Notes: generated from the letters alone by a model not told the origin. Shown: positions 18,601 through 29,790, numbered from the stretch's first letter. The stretch: 64,000 bases of DNA from Nematopogon swammerdamellus (GCA_946902875.1 OX336336.1:4806545-4870544); one strand, 5' to 3'. Numbers and translations are program-made.

Positions 18601-21310
18601 GACTTACCGCGGATGCGTACCAATAGATTCTGCAGATCATCCTCTACAGAACCGGTAAACTCTGGAACGCTTTCCCTGCCCATATATTTCCCCCCAAGTA
18701 CAGTCTCGGGTCCTTCAAGAGGGTTCCGGTTCCTTCATTACAACCAGCAACAAAACAACAATACATTGTAAAAACTTTTTAACAAAAAATTCAACCAGCA
18801 AAAAACTGAAAAACGAAAAATATTATTTCGGCGGGTAATAAACCCTTTTAGCTACGCAAGTGACTAATTTTGAGACTGTTAGTAAGACTAGGAAGGTTTA
18901 TTACCCGCCAAAATTGGATTTTTCGCTTTTAAGTTTTTCGTCGGTAAAATTTTTTGTTAAAGCTTTTATTTATTTTTTTTCAAATAAAAATGGAACTAAC
19001 TTTGAAGTTTACCCTATCCAATAAAAAAATTATTGGTCATATACATATAAAAAAATATATGAGCTTCGAATTGAGAACCTACTCCTTTTTGCTTTCGTCG
19101 GTTAATAAGAGAAAAAGAAAAAAATAGGACTGGCCAAAACCTATGCTGAATCTAGTGAATATTTCACTAGACTCCGCGCTGTATTGAAGTCCAACCTTTG
19201 CTACGCAATTAAAATACAGTAACTTAGTGAACTCACACACTATGCACTGAGTGGAAATAACTATACTCTTACATATCACTGAATTAGACCGGCTACACTT
19301 AACTGGTCAAAAACATGAACAATTTTTATAGCATTTCGACCGAACTTCAGTCAGTGCGTTGGTGCCGACCCGTTCGGGTTAAACCCCGTACTCCAGTATA
19401 CGTTATGCAGATACTTTACGTGCCAAATAAAATTAAAATTCCAGTTTTATTGGATTTTTATTATTTATGTACTACTTACTACGTGCACACAATTTTTTTT
19501 GTGAACGCTGACATGTTTACATCACCTACAACATCCGTGATGTCAGCCCATAACACCTTGGTGAACTAGGTGCCCTGATAGTAGGTGCCTTTCATCGTGT
19601 CGGCTACACTGAACTCGAGTGAAAACACGAAATATTTTGCTTTATTTAAAGTCCGACATATGGCGCCAAGGCATCCATAAGGTGTCCAACGATGACCATG
19701 GACATTCGGACGTTTACATAGCCGTTTGGACCAACATTTCATTCAGTGCTGCGGTGGTACCAACACGGGCGGGATATAACATACCACCCAGTTAGGTAGG
19801 AGGGAAGGAAAATCAAGTAAAAATTTCATTACCATCCGAACCCCTTCATTACCGTCCGGCAAACATTTTGAGGGTAAAGGAAGGTAATGAAAAGGAGGGT
19901 AATGAAATTTTGATGTATTTCTTCAATTGCTCCCTTATTACTGATATTACAAATTTATTATATTAATTAACGAATATTCTGACTAAAATCTGATTGATTA
20001 AAATTTAAATGAAATTTTTATATCGTGTACTTATGTTAAAAAAAGCCGGAAGGTAATGATGCCTGGACGGTGACAAAGTAGTTGATGAGCACGAAGATCG
20101 TGAGTATTTTCTTCCCCAGCGATGCTCGTCCTCTCCTGTCTAGATCCAGGGACACAATGAGGAGCGTTCAACGTGCGGAGCGTAGAGCGAAGGCTAAAGT
20201 CGGCTCACACTCTGTCTAATTTGTAATACCACTTCTGCGGAAGGTAATGACGTTTTTCCACGGACAAAAATGAAATATCAATTCTTTTTATGATATAATG
20301 GCTCTAAAAATAAATGAATCCCAAAGAAACATGCGTTATTAGTTACACTATAGGTGGGTTTATTATTATACTCATTTTACTTGAAGAAACTAAAAAAAAA
20401 ATTATACTAAATACTGATCCTTCGTTTGGAAGAGGATAGGAATGAGAATTTTGAAGGTTTTTATTTTTTTTTTATTTAATTGAATGGACAAATGTCTTAT
20501 TCGTTAAATACTACTTTTTCCTTTCATCTAAACCTATATATTTCAATAGAATTATTTAAAAAAACATACATTTTCACACGCTTTTATTGCGCGGGAATGC
20601 AATTTGAACGAAATGGCAGAACGACCCATATATCCAATGTCCACTAGGCGAATTATGCTGATTGGTCGATGCCAGTTTGGCGGAAAATTTAAATTTCGTC
20701 TGGATCTCCGGCACTCCCAGCGAACCTATTGAATCCGATATTCGTTAGGTCGTTTATGTGATTTGGTGGCTCAGTGGTATTAGTGTAGGGTTTTATTTTT
20801 TCGATCTCGACCATGGGTTCGAGTCCCTTTTGCCAATTTTTTTTTAGGTTTTTTTTTGCAATGTTAGTGTGTTAAAATTAGGTTAAGGTTATTTTTTATA
20901 GCCACCTAAAAAAACTTTATTTTCGAAAATACTTCCGAAATTTATATTTCTTCCTTTTATTTTGTTAAGTTATGTTAGGGTGTTAAAATTAGCTTAAGGT
21001 AATTTTTTTATAACCACCTAAAAAAACTTTATTTTCGAAAATACTTCCGAAATTTAAATTTTCCCGCAAAATTGAGAACGACCAATCAGAGCAACTCGCC
21101 TAGTGGACTTTGGAAATATGCCACCGGGATACTGGGATATCTGCTCCATAATAACTATAAATGCGAATCTACATTTTGTGGATGATTTTTAATGATATTA
21201 TGTTACATTTTCAGGTCTCTAAGGCCACTCTTGCAGGCTGCTTTGCCTTTTACCTGTACCGAAAATTTACGAAAAAGCCAAAGAAACCCTGCGAAAAGGC
21301 GGCAAAATAA
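15573..21310 (+). CDS. DAPIT/USMG5 paralogue A (ATP synthase membrane subunit k), diverged copy
   Basis: DAPIT is a tiny inner-membrane subunit of mitochondrial ATP synthase that helps hold dimers together. Exon 1 (15573-15659) reads MAGHELHDDPNLKGLSRYF then NGTTIRGRAN and ends AAC|gtaaga in phase 0. Exon 2 (21215-21310, acceptor ttttcag) reads VSKATLAGCFAFYLYRKF then a basic tail KKPKKPCEKAAK and TAA. The total is 60 residues, the family's usual size. The signature LKGLxxYFN...RGRAN is kept, but the ATYA...VLYF membrane core is altered to ATLAGCFAFYLY. The intron position equals that of copy B. The intron is 5.6 kb and full of nested transposons, yet the frame is intact. A possible ATTAAA poly(A) signal lies near 21363. 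A paralogue, perhaps tissue-restricted, is more likely than a pseudogene; that is inference. Confidence 0.85.
15660..17785. other. DAPIT-A intron, left part
   Basis: Mostly unassigned AT-rich DNA. 16640-16740 carries two pieces of a LINE-tail-like repeat (AATAAGTCCGCCTTCTG). 16374-16577 is a GC-rich segment with open frames but no recognisable protein. 17400-17520 has inverted TTTGTATGAAAACC/GGTTTTCATACAAA arms. Confidence 0.4.
16865..16918 (+). mobile_element. Helitron-like 3' end
   Basis: ACGAGGGCGAAGCCGCGGGC then TAAAACTAGT resembles the hairpin plus CTAGT terminus of lepidopteran Helitrons. The 5' TC end was not located. A similar CGAGCGAAGCCGGGTTCGCA stretch is at 14522. Confidence 0.5.
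17786..18186 (-). mobile_element. TIR element type 2, right-truncated copy
   Basis: Starts CACCGGGACGCATATTTTC and AGGCGAGTTGCTCCGAATGG, includes the doubled GAAGTATTTTCGAAAATA block and the tRNA-like core (minus) at 18105-18180, then stops where the next copy begins. Confidence 0.72.
18207..20628. mobile_element. Nested 2.4-kb TIR transposon with repeated GGAAGGTAATGA motifs
   Basis: Ends GGGTCGTTCCGCCATTTCGT and, inverted, GGGTCGTTCTGCCATTTCGT (one mismatch in 20). Flanking ATAT on both sides suggests a short AT target duplication. GGATGGTAATGA/GGAAGGTAATGA motifs cluster at 18281-18355 and 19865-19905, with further copies at 20041 and 20229 and inverted ones at 19828-19860; they may be transposase-binding subterminal repeats. 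It carries SINE pieces (19517-19810) and LINE-tail-like sequence (19060-19115). No transposase frame. Confidence 0.72.
19517..19810 (-). mobile_element. 5S-type SINE body fragments, interrupted
   Basis: ATCACCTACAACATCCGTGA and TGTCAGCCCATAACACC match the SINE body inverted. GGTGGTACCAACACGGGCGG continues after an ~80-bp insert. Confidence 0.65.
21215..21310 (+). CDS. DAPIT-A exon 2
   Basis: 31 codons plus stop after acceptor tacattttcag. Lysine-rich C-terminus longer than in copy B. Confidence 0.85.
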   Translation, partial: VSKATLAGCFAFYLYRKFTKKPKKPCEKAAK

Positions 21311-22440
21311 AAGGACCAAAGCAATAATATTAGGTACTTATCTACGCAATTCATTGACATTTATTAAATTCTAATTAAACGAGAAAGGCATGTCTATTAT
21401 GCACCTGTACACTTTTTATAAAATAATAATATAATAGGTACACCGTACATTGTTTTATTCTATAAATGTGTGGCTGTGCCCAACTCAACAGTCAGTCGAC
21501 TGAAAACGGTGTATTTGTCGGAGCCCTATAGCACCTGAACAAAATATGTTCCTTACCTTTAGATTTTTGTACCATTGTGAAATCGTATAAGTTCTAAGTT
21601 AACAAATTATTATAAATTACGAATTATTGCCGTAAATACTGTCGGTATACGAGCAATTTCGTTAATTTTCGACTGTCATCTCATCACCCGCCCGCACACC
21701 CGCACGCACAGTGAGAGTGGCTCTGTGCGAGGGTGCCTGTGTATGGGAATTTGCATATTTGTGATATTATTTTAATTACTATGGTTATGCATGCTTTTAA
21801 ATCACTATATTGACATCAGAATGTTCATATTTTGCTATGAAATCGTTGAATTATTTTTCCACTTGATTTAAAATTAATACAGTTAACGCCGAAAGTTTTT
21901 AACTATTATTACTATTATCCAGAGTCTATGCTTAACATATTTCTATGTTTTATATTGATCCTTTCGCAATCGACATTTGACACTTTAGTGCACATCAAGG
22001 TGAAACTAATTTGCACAAGTTTAATATACATATTATGTAAATTTCATTTTAAATTTTTTTAGTCTTGCAAAATCCGCAATGTGTAAATGTAAATGTAAAA
22101 TCCATTACTTGTGAACAGTCTGTCTGTATCGTATTAGCGAGTGAATAAATTCCAAATTTCAAGGATCTCACGGGAAATTATTTTGTGGTCGAACAGGAGG
22201 TAAAAGCACAGATATAATTTTTTTTACAGTTGACGGCTAAGATTTAGATCTAGACTTTGCAACACTGGGCAGAGTGGGCAGTGTTTCAAAAGTAGAACTC
22301 TTCCTGCATGGAAAACCGAAGATTTTCGTCTGAACGAAAAAAACTTTGTGGCATTATCCCACCCATGCATTACAGACCGTTCACTTCACAGTTATTTTAC
22401 CTCTGGCTATAAAGTTGGCTAACCTGAGCTCGGTGTCGCC
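21311..22440. other. Intergenic, nothing recognised
   Basis: AT-rich sequence with no coding frame or repeat that I can name. CCCGCCCGCACACCCGCACG at 21687 is a small GC island. Confidence 0.4.
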
Positions 22441-22499
22441 ATATTCGATTTAGACGATTTCCCTGTAAATAGTGTGACAATAAACAGTTCTGCGTTTTA

Positions 22500-23590
22500 A
22501 AACTAGTAAAACTTTTTTTTTTATGTAAACCAACATAAAAAATGTGGCTGTGTCGAGGGACCAATGGTACAGTCAGCAAAGCCAAAAACCCCTCTCCTCG
22601 CAAAACTACGCTCAGTGAGGCGCCATGCCAGCAGATTTGCGGACTGTTGCTAGGCTGTCTAGCCCGTTGATACGACGTTTGACACCCAGGTTTAAAGTAT
22701 TCGGGAAACACACTCGCCGGGAGACAGTTCCACACCCTAGCGGTGCGACGAAGAAACGATAGGTTCTCAAATGCCCAATGTCAACAAAAAAAGGATGCTC
22801 CGTTTCTCTGCGGCGAGTCCTGCAAAGATAGGTTAGATGGCAAGGAATAAGGGAAGCAAGTTCCTCCGAGCAGCGTCCATGATAGTACATATAGAACAGA
22901 CTGAGTGACCCTAAAAATCGTCTGTGACTGAGAGACTCCAGATCATCAGTCAGTTTCGGGTCTCCCACCAGACGGACGGCTCTGCGCTGTATTGAATCCA
23001 AGGACGCCAACAGATACTGATACTGGGGGCTGCCTTCACAAATGCAGTGATATGCTAAAGTAATATATAAGTCAATGCACAAATGTGGCTACAGTATTCC
23101 ATCACCGGCCTAATCTGCGATTTGTACACCATAAGTAGTTGTGACGGTGAGAAGAACCTCCTATTTCGGTATAGGATCCCCACTTTTTTTATGCGGTTTT
23201 GGCCTTGAACATGTTGCACCCCAGTATTTCTAGGTGCTCCGAGACAGGAACGACACTGCCTTGGAAACTCGCAAGGAAAGGGAAGGGGTCGACCTTAGCA
23301 GAGAATACACAGCATTGCGTCTTGCGAACGTTGAAGGCAATAAGGTTCTCGTTGTCACAAGTGGCAACTTTTTCAAGAAACTTATCCACCCGTTCTACAA
23401 CAGAACGTTGCGCCTTGCTGAGCTGTGCATCTCTGCTCTTCCAGTCCTTGACATAACCTTCATGCCCTGTGCTGTCATCTGCGTACTCGTGTCTGCGTAA
23501 CTGCCACACTTTGATGTTTTTACCTCTCCCAAAATATTTGACCCTAATAAAGAGGCACATTATATATAATTTAATTTTAAATAGCCCCAC
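22500..23590 (-). pseudogene. Decayed non-LTR retrotransposon (RT tail)
   Basis: Minus-strand frames give HEYADDSTGH (the RT YADD box), then LEILGCNM, then LDSIQRRAVRLVGDPKL, LSHRRFLGSLSLFYMYYHGR and a basic [17 protein letters not shown] end, the order seen in jockey/CR1-like elements. The frames are broken near 23085-23190, so it is non-functional. The same 3' end is repeated at 48790-48970 (+). Confidence 0.78.
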
Positions 23591-23685
23591 TGCATCTCTC
23601 CCCGTGTATGTCGTAATAGGCGACTAAGGGATATGACTTCCTTCTTATATTACTAGGTGGTAGGGTTTAACCCGCCCGGGATTGT
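23588..23685 (+). repeat. Short dispersed repeat (CTCTCCCCGTG / GGCGACTAAGGG)
   Basis: CCACTGCATCTCTCCCCGTG then CGACTAAGGGATA. Relatives at 42640-42715 (inverted), 52978-53030, 55915-55980 (inverted) and 62772-62840. Part of a SINE-like family. Confidence 0.65.
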
Positions 23686-24912
23686 ACTCATTTGGTGGGT
23701 TAGGTTAGGTTAGGTTGCCATACTGTGTGCCATACTTCCACCAATACACTTGGTGACGAGGGTCTGATGATGGAGACAGGAGGTGGATAGTGGAACTCTT
23801 CAACCGTTACTAGTAACCCTCTCAAGTTTGGGCTCATTTGGTGGGTTTGAACGAGTGTGCCATACTTCCACCAATACACTTGGTGACGAGGGTCTGATGA
23901 TGGAGACAGGAGGTGGATAGTGGAACTCTTCAACCGTTACTAGTAACCCTCTCAAGTTTGGGCTCATTTGGTTGGTTCGGACGAGTGCTCCATACTTCCA
24001 GCAATACACTTGGTGACGAGGGTCTGATGATGGAGACTGGAGGTGGACAGTGGAACTATTCAACCGTTACTAGTAACCCCCTCGAGTTTGGGCTCATTTG
24101 GTTGGTTTGGACGAGTGCTCCATACTTCCACCAATACACTTGGTGACGAGAGTCTGATGATGGAGTCAGGACGTGGACAGTGGGACTCTTCAACCGTTAC
24201 TAGTAACTCCCTCGAGATTGGCCTCATTTGGATGGTTTGGACGAGTGTCCCATACTTCTACTAATACACTTGGTTACGAGGGTCTGATGATGGAATCAGG
24301 AGGTGGGTGGTGGAACTCTTCAACCGTTACCAGTAACTGCTCGAGTTTGGACTCATTTGCTAGGTTTGGACGAGTGTCCCATACTTCTACCAATAGACTT
24401 GGTGACAAGGGTCTTATCATGGAAACAGGAGGTGGACAGTGGGACTCTTCAACCGTTACTAGTAACCCCCTCGAGTTTGGGTTCATTTGGTTGGTTCGGA
24501 CGAGTGCTGCATACTTCCACCAATACACTTGGTGACGAGGGTCTGATGATGGAGACAGGAGATGGGTAGTGGAACTCTTCGACCGTTACTAATAACCCCC
24601 TCGAGTTTGGGCTCATTTGGTTGGTTTGGAAAAGTGCTCCATACTTCCACCAATACACTTGGTGACGAGGGTCTGATGATGGAGACAGGAGGTGGACAGT
24701 GGAACTCTTCGACCGTTACTAATAACCCCCTCGAGTTTGGGCTCATTTGGTTGGTTTGGATGAGTATCCCATACTTCTACTAATACACTTGGTGACGAGG
24801 GTCTGATGATGGAATCAGGAGGAGGGTAGTGGAACTCTTCAACCCTCTAGTAACCCCCTCGAGTTTAAGCTCATTTGGTTGGTTTGTGCAAGTGCTCCAC
24901 CGTTACTAGTAA
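23686..24912 (+). repeat. 130-bp satellite array, forward arm
   Basis: About nine copies of a 130-bp monomer (CCACCAATACACTTGGTGAC, GAGGGTCTGATGATGGA, CAACCGTTACTAGTAAC). The same satellite recurs inverted at 24925-25078 and 26139-27262. The first monomer carries three TTAGG units (GGTTAGGTTAGGTTAGG). ORFs here are artefacts. Confidence 0.92.
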
Positions 24913-24924
24913 ACCCTTCGTCTA

Positions 24925-27262
24925 ACGAAATGAGCCCAAACTCGAGGGGGTTACTATTAGTAATGGTTGAAGAGTTTCACTACCAACCTCCTGATTCCAT
25001 AATCAGACCCTCGTCACCAAGTGTATTGGTGGAAGTATGAAGCACTTGTCCCAACCAACCAAATAAGCGCAAACTTTGATAACGTAATATTTGATAAAAG
25101 TTTTACTTTAAGTTTTTTAAGTTTTTTTTTAAGCCCACATAAACTCTTTAGCTGGTAAGCTGAGTTCCGCATGTTATGCTATCAAAAAAATTAAAGAGCT
25201 AGGCGGGACCCATGCTGCAAAAACGGTTTATCATGCTTATTTTGAGAGCATCATGTCATATGGCCTAATGTTTTGGGGAAATGCAGCAGACTCAAATAGA
25301 ATATTTTTATTACAGAAGAGGGCCTTGAGGTACATCCTAAATATGAAAACTAGAGATACTTGTAGGACAGCGTTCGGAGAGATAGGAATCATGACTTTAC
25401 CAAGTGCATATGTTTACCAGAACATATGCTATGCCAGAAAATACATTCATGATTCCTCTCTCAATTCCGACAATCATAACTATGACACACGGGGTAAGAA
25501 TAATGTACAACTAATAAGACATAGATTAGCTAAAACTACAAAAAGCTTTATTTGTAATAGTGTTAGATTTTATAATAAACTGTCTCCTAACATAAAACAA
25601 TTAGATGACAATAATTTTAAACGACGGATTAAAATAATGTTAATTGAAAAGAGTTATTACAGTATTAAGGATGCATTAACTGACCGTAATTTTATCTAAG
25701 AGTCTGACTACTATTTTTCCCACTAACAAATTTTGACAATTCGATACACTTTGTATCTTTGATTTTTAATATGACTTATTTATTACATTTCTTTGTAATA
25801 AACGTAAACTAATTGTTTTATTTGACTTGATATAATATGAAATATCAAAATTGACGATGGCACTATACACCAGATATAGGTAATTTAAATAGGCAGTGTG
25901 GTCAGATTCTTCAGTATTCATGTTTATGCTGTAAATATTAATGCTCTTGTGAGCGGTAGTATGGGTTAATTATTTGTAAGTTACTATAATATAATACTTA
26001 TAAGGTACTAACAAAACATTGTGACTTGCGAAGTTTGTTTGTCAGTTCTTCTTCGCATTGAATTTAGAACTGGCGGAATTTTCGACATGTCCAAGCGTAG
26101 GTTACCTACCTGTGGATGAAATTATACAATAAACAATAATAAACTCGAGGGGGTTATTAGTAACGGTCGAAGAGTTTCATTGTCCACCTCCTGTCTCCAT
26201 CATCAGACCCCCGTCACCACGTGTGTTGGTGGAAGTATGTAGCACTCGTCCGAAATAACCAAATGAACCCAAACTCGAGGGGGTTACTACTAACGGTCGA
26301 AGAGTTCCACTGTCCACCTCCTGTCTCCGTCATCAGACCCTCGTCACCAAGTGTATTGGTGGAAGTATGGCACACTCGTCCAAACCTACCAAATGAGTCC
26401 AAACTCGAGGAGTTACTAGTAACGGTTGAAGAGTTCCACCACCCACCTCCTGGTTCCATCATCAGACCCTCTTCACCAAATGTATTAGTAGAAGTATGGG
26501 ACACTCGTCCAACCCATCCAAATGAGCCCAAACTCGAGGGAGTTACTAGTAACGGTTGAAGAGTCCCACTGTCCACGTCCTGACTCCATCATCAGACCCT
26601 CGTCACCAAGTGTATTGGTGGAAGTATAGAGCACTCGTCCAAACCAACCAATTGAGCCCAAACTCGAGGGGGTTATTAGTAACGGTCGAATAGTTCCACT
26701 GCCCACCTCCTGTCTTCATAATCAGACCCTCGTCACCAAGTGTATTGGTGGAAGTATGGAGCACTCATCCAAACCAACCAAATGAACCCAAACTCGAGGG
26801 GGTTACTAGTAACGGTTGAAGAGTTCCACTATCCACCTCCTGTCTCCATCATCAGACCCTCGTCACCAAGTGTATTGGTGGAAGTATGGCATACTCGTTC
26901 AAACCCACCAAATGAGCCCAAACTTGAGAGGGTTACTAGTAACGGTTGAAGAGTTCCACTATCCACCTCCTGTCTCCATCATCAGACCCTCGTCACCAAG
27001 TGTATTGGTGGAAGTATGGGATACTCGTCCAAAACAATCCAAATGAGCCCAAACTCGAGGGAGTTACTAGTAACGGTTGAAGAGTCCCACTGTCCACGTC
27101 CTGACTCCATCATCAGACCCTCGTCACCAAGTGTATTGGTGGAAGTATGGAGCACTCGTCCAAACCAACCAAATGAGCCCAAACTCGAGGGGGTTACTAG
27201 TAACGGTTGAAGAGGTTCACTACCCACCTCCTGATTTCATCATCAGACCCTCGTTACCAAGT
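24925..27262 (-). repeat. 130-bp satellite array, reverse arm (split by retrotransposon)
   Basis: About ten inverted monomers, interrupted between 25079 and 26138 by a truncated retrotransposon. With the insert removed, both arms are about 1.2 kb, making a near-symmetric foldback centred at about 24915. Confidence 0.9.
25079..26138 (+). mobile_element. 5'-truncated non-LTR retrotransposon, recent copy
   Basis: Nearly identical to 44249-45288. Encodes the RT C-terminus (frame 25253-25699: [17 protein letters not shown]) and the 3' UTR ending ACAATAAACAATAA. AAACT flanks both sides (left CGCAAACT, right AAACTCGAGG), a likely 5-bp target duplication inside a satellite monomer. Confidence 0.85.
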
Positions 27263-27407
27263 TGAAATTATCATAACATTGTATTGTCACGGGAACTCAA
27301 TGTGTGTGCAAAGTTTCATAAGAATCGGTTCAGTAGAAGTAGTTGAAAAAGTTGTCGCAAAGTTGTTGAAACAAAAAAACATAAAACCGACTTCCTAAAA
27401 AAAGTAA

Positions 27408-27692
27408 AACTAAAAAACTATTTAAAATAAAAATATACCGCCTTCAAAAATATATGAAATAAAAACCTAAAAAAAAAAACGAACCCTAGAGTTGAAGACG
27501 GTGCTAAAACGGCTACACAAATCACAAAGGATATTATCATCCACTCATGTTTTATTTCATGCATCATTTTTGCTTGCTTTAGCACCGCCTTCAACTCTAG
27601 GGTTCGTTTTTTTTTTAGGTTTTTATTTCATATATTTTTGAAGGCGGTTTTTATATTTTTATTTTAAATAGTTTTTTAGTTTAACTTTTTTT
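27408..27692. repeat. Long hairpin of dispersed repeat
   Basis: Left arm 27408-27518 (AAAATATACCGCCTTCAAAA, AACGAACCCTAGAGTTGAAG) and inverted right arm 27580-27692 (CTTCAACTCTAGGGTTCGTT), with a loop of about 60 bp. The right arm continues to 27850 as in the 780-1270 repeat. Confidence 0.8.
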
Positions 27693-27854
27693 AGGAAGTC
27701 GGTTTTATGTTTTTTAAAACTTTTTTTTTATTTCACAGTTTTTTTTAGTAATTTTTTACTATTAATTTACTCGGCGGAATCGCTCGGCCTTCGGCCTCGC
27801 GAGTCCGCCTCGCTTTCCAATCCGATCTTGACCCAATTAAAATAGGACCACGTC

Positions 27855-28215
27855 AGCTTCGATAGCTCAGTGGTGCAGACAGTCAACTGTCGCTATTGAA
27901 TGTTAAGCAACGCTAGGTGCGGTCAGTACTTGGATGGGTGACCGCTGACCGTTGGAGGCTGACCGAGGTTCGGATTCCTCGTAAAACTGTAAGTCCCTTC
28001 CCTCCTAATCTTACTTGGTGGTAGGGTTTAACCTGCCCGGGTTGGTACCACCGCACTGAATTAAACGTCAGTCGAAACGGCTATGTAAATAGTTTGTGTT
28101 TTCCGACCAGTTCAGTGTAGTCAGCACGATCAAAGGGGGAAGCATTGACATGGCACTTAGTTTACCCGGTGTTATGGGCTGACATCACGGACGTTGTAGG
28201 TGATGTTGCAGAACT
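27855..28215 (+). mobile_element. 5S-rRNA-derived SINE
   Basis: TTAAGCAACGCTAGGTGCGG, then TCAGTACTTGGATGGGTGAC and the full body including GGTTGGTACCACCGCACTGA. It ends ACGTTGTAGGTGATGTTGCA, joining the 28206 repeat directly. Confidence 0.85.
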
Positions 28216-28680
28216 TAGTAGAATGGACAGACATAAACGTGTTACGGAACCCTACTTTTATTATAAAATAACCGTCGGAGGACCTTGGTTGAAAATTGTA
28301 AAATTTAGTAGAACGGACAGACATACATTTGTTACGGAACCCTACATCCATTTTGAAATAAATGTTAAATTTTGTAGAACGGACAGACATGCATTTGTTA
28401 CGGAACCCTACATTCATCTTGCAGAACTTAGTAGAATGGACAGACATAAACGTGTTACGGAACCCTACTTTTATTATAAAATAACCGTCGGCGGACCTTG
28501 GTTGAAAATTGTAAAATTTAGTAGAACGGATAGACATGCATTTGTTACGGAACCCTACATTCATTTTGAAATAAATTTTAAATTTAGTAGAACAGACAGA
28601 CATGCATTTGTTACGGAACCGTACATTCATTTTGCAGAACTTAGTAGAATGGACAGACATAAACGTGTTACCGAACCCTA
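28206..28680 (+). repeat. Composite tandem repeat (GGACAGACATxxxxxxGTTACGGAACCCTA)
   Basis: Seven GACAGACAT/GATAGACAT...GTTACGGAACCCTAC sub-units in two ~230-bp blocks, separated by AAATAACCGTCGG and TTTGAAATAAAT spacers. It derives from a common lepidopteran LINE-tail motif (GTTACGGAACCCT). Both strands stay open, giving spurious ORFs. Confidence 0.85.
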
Positions 28681-28689
28681 CTTAACAGT

Positions 28690-28855
28690 TGCACTCCGGG
28701 AGTGCCGGCAGATCCCGTGCCACTATAGCTTAACCCTTAATGCAATGACTTAAGGTTTCATTTTAAAAATGACGCTGACGCGATGTCGCGAATTATACAT
28801 TTTTACCCACCTAAAAAAGTGCCAAGCGCCGCTAAAGAAGTTTTCACTTCAAAAA
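28690..28855 (-). mobile_element. TIR element type 1, solo end
   Basis: TAACCCTTAATGCAATGACT, ACCCACCTAAAAAAGTGCC and GAAGTTTTCACTTC match the right part of the 10161-10580 element. The tRNA-like core is missing. Confidence 0.65.
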
Positions 28856-28869
28856 CCTCAGGGTTATCC

Positions 28870-29790
28870 CCTTTCAAATAAAAAAAAAAGAATTTTTAAA
28901 ATCGGCCCACAATTGACGGAGTAATCGCGTAACAAACATCCAAAAAAAGAAAACATACCGTCGAATTGAGAATCTCTTAGGTCTAAAGTAAATTGCTCGT
29001 GAAGACAAATGCAACGAGCCCAAACACGATGGGTTTATCATGTGTAGTTTAGGAGTTCCTATGGCCACCTTCTGTCTCCATCATCAGACCAGCTCGATGG
29101 TACTCGTACCATAATAAATTAAGCGCACCTGGCCGGTCGGAAAAGATACAAAATTTCAAATTTAGAATATTCATGAAACAATGGTCCGAATATGTATCAC
29201 TAGTATATCGATTCATGTATTTCAACAGGACAGAGAAAATATCAAAATATTAGGTATATAATACTTTTTAGTTCTTTTTTTTTTGTTTTTTGGAAATCGG
29301 TTTAATATTTTTTTAAACAGTTTTTATTTCATTCTTTTTAGTAATATTATTAGTAATATTACATAAAAAAGAATAATCGAAATCGAATAATCGAAATCGA
29401 TTGAAGTGGTACAGAATTATTCGCCATATGTGTCAGACTGCAAATTGCTGAATAAGTCCACATCACAAAAGTTTTGCTGAAGGTAACCACACACCATACT
29501 AATTTATCAAACTGAAAATTGCTGAAAACGACCACATCACAAGTTTTGCTGAAGGTAACCACACACCATAGTATTATGCTGATTTTTCGAAAACCACTGA
29601 ACCAATTTCGATAAAATTGAAATGGGACCACCTCGGAAGTATGACCTAACTAACAAAAAAAGAATTTTCTAAATCGGCCCTCAATTGACGGAGAAATCGC
29701 GTAACAAACATAAAAAAAAAAATTTTTAAAAAAACATACAGACGAATTGAGAACCTCCTCCTTTTTTGGAAGTCGGTTAATAAACAAGGG
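28870..29790. repeat. Dispersed LINE-tail-like repeats
   Basis: Three diverged blocks with ATCGGCCCACAATTGACGGA, GCGTAACAAACAT and GAATTGAGAACCTCCTCC followed by TTTTTTGGAAGTCGGTTAA, typical of dispersed lepidopteran repeats. 29440-29580 holds a direct duplication of ACATCACAAAAGTTTTGCTG. Confidence 0.6.

Larger units (their letters stand above)
18190..21128. mobile_element. TIR element type 2, split by a 2.4-kb insertion
   Basis: Its left 15 bp (CCACCGGGACGCATAT) end at 18206. It resumes at 20629 with ATATATCCAATGTCCACTAG, holds the tRNA-like core in plus orientation (20755-20830), and ends AAATATGCCACCGGG at about 21128, 87 bp before DAPIT-A exon 2. Confidence 0.72.

Noticed and set aside
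23700..27265. Many overlapping ORFs on both strands
   Set aside because: Artefacts of the 130-bp satellite; no family signature. The only real coding remnant is the RT fragment at 25253-25699.
28145..28753. 202-codon frame with TDRHAFVTEPYIHF repeats
   Set aside because: Composite LINE-tail array, open on both strands.
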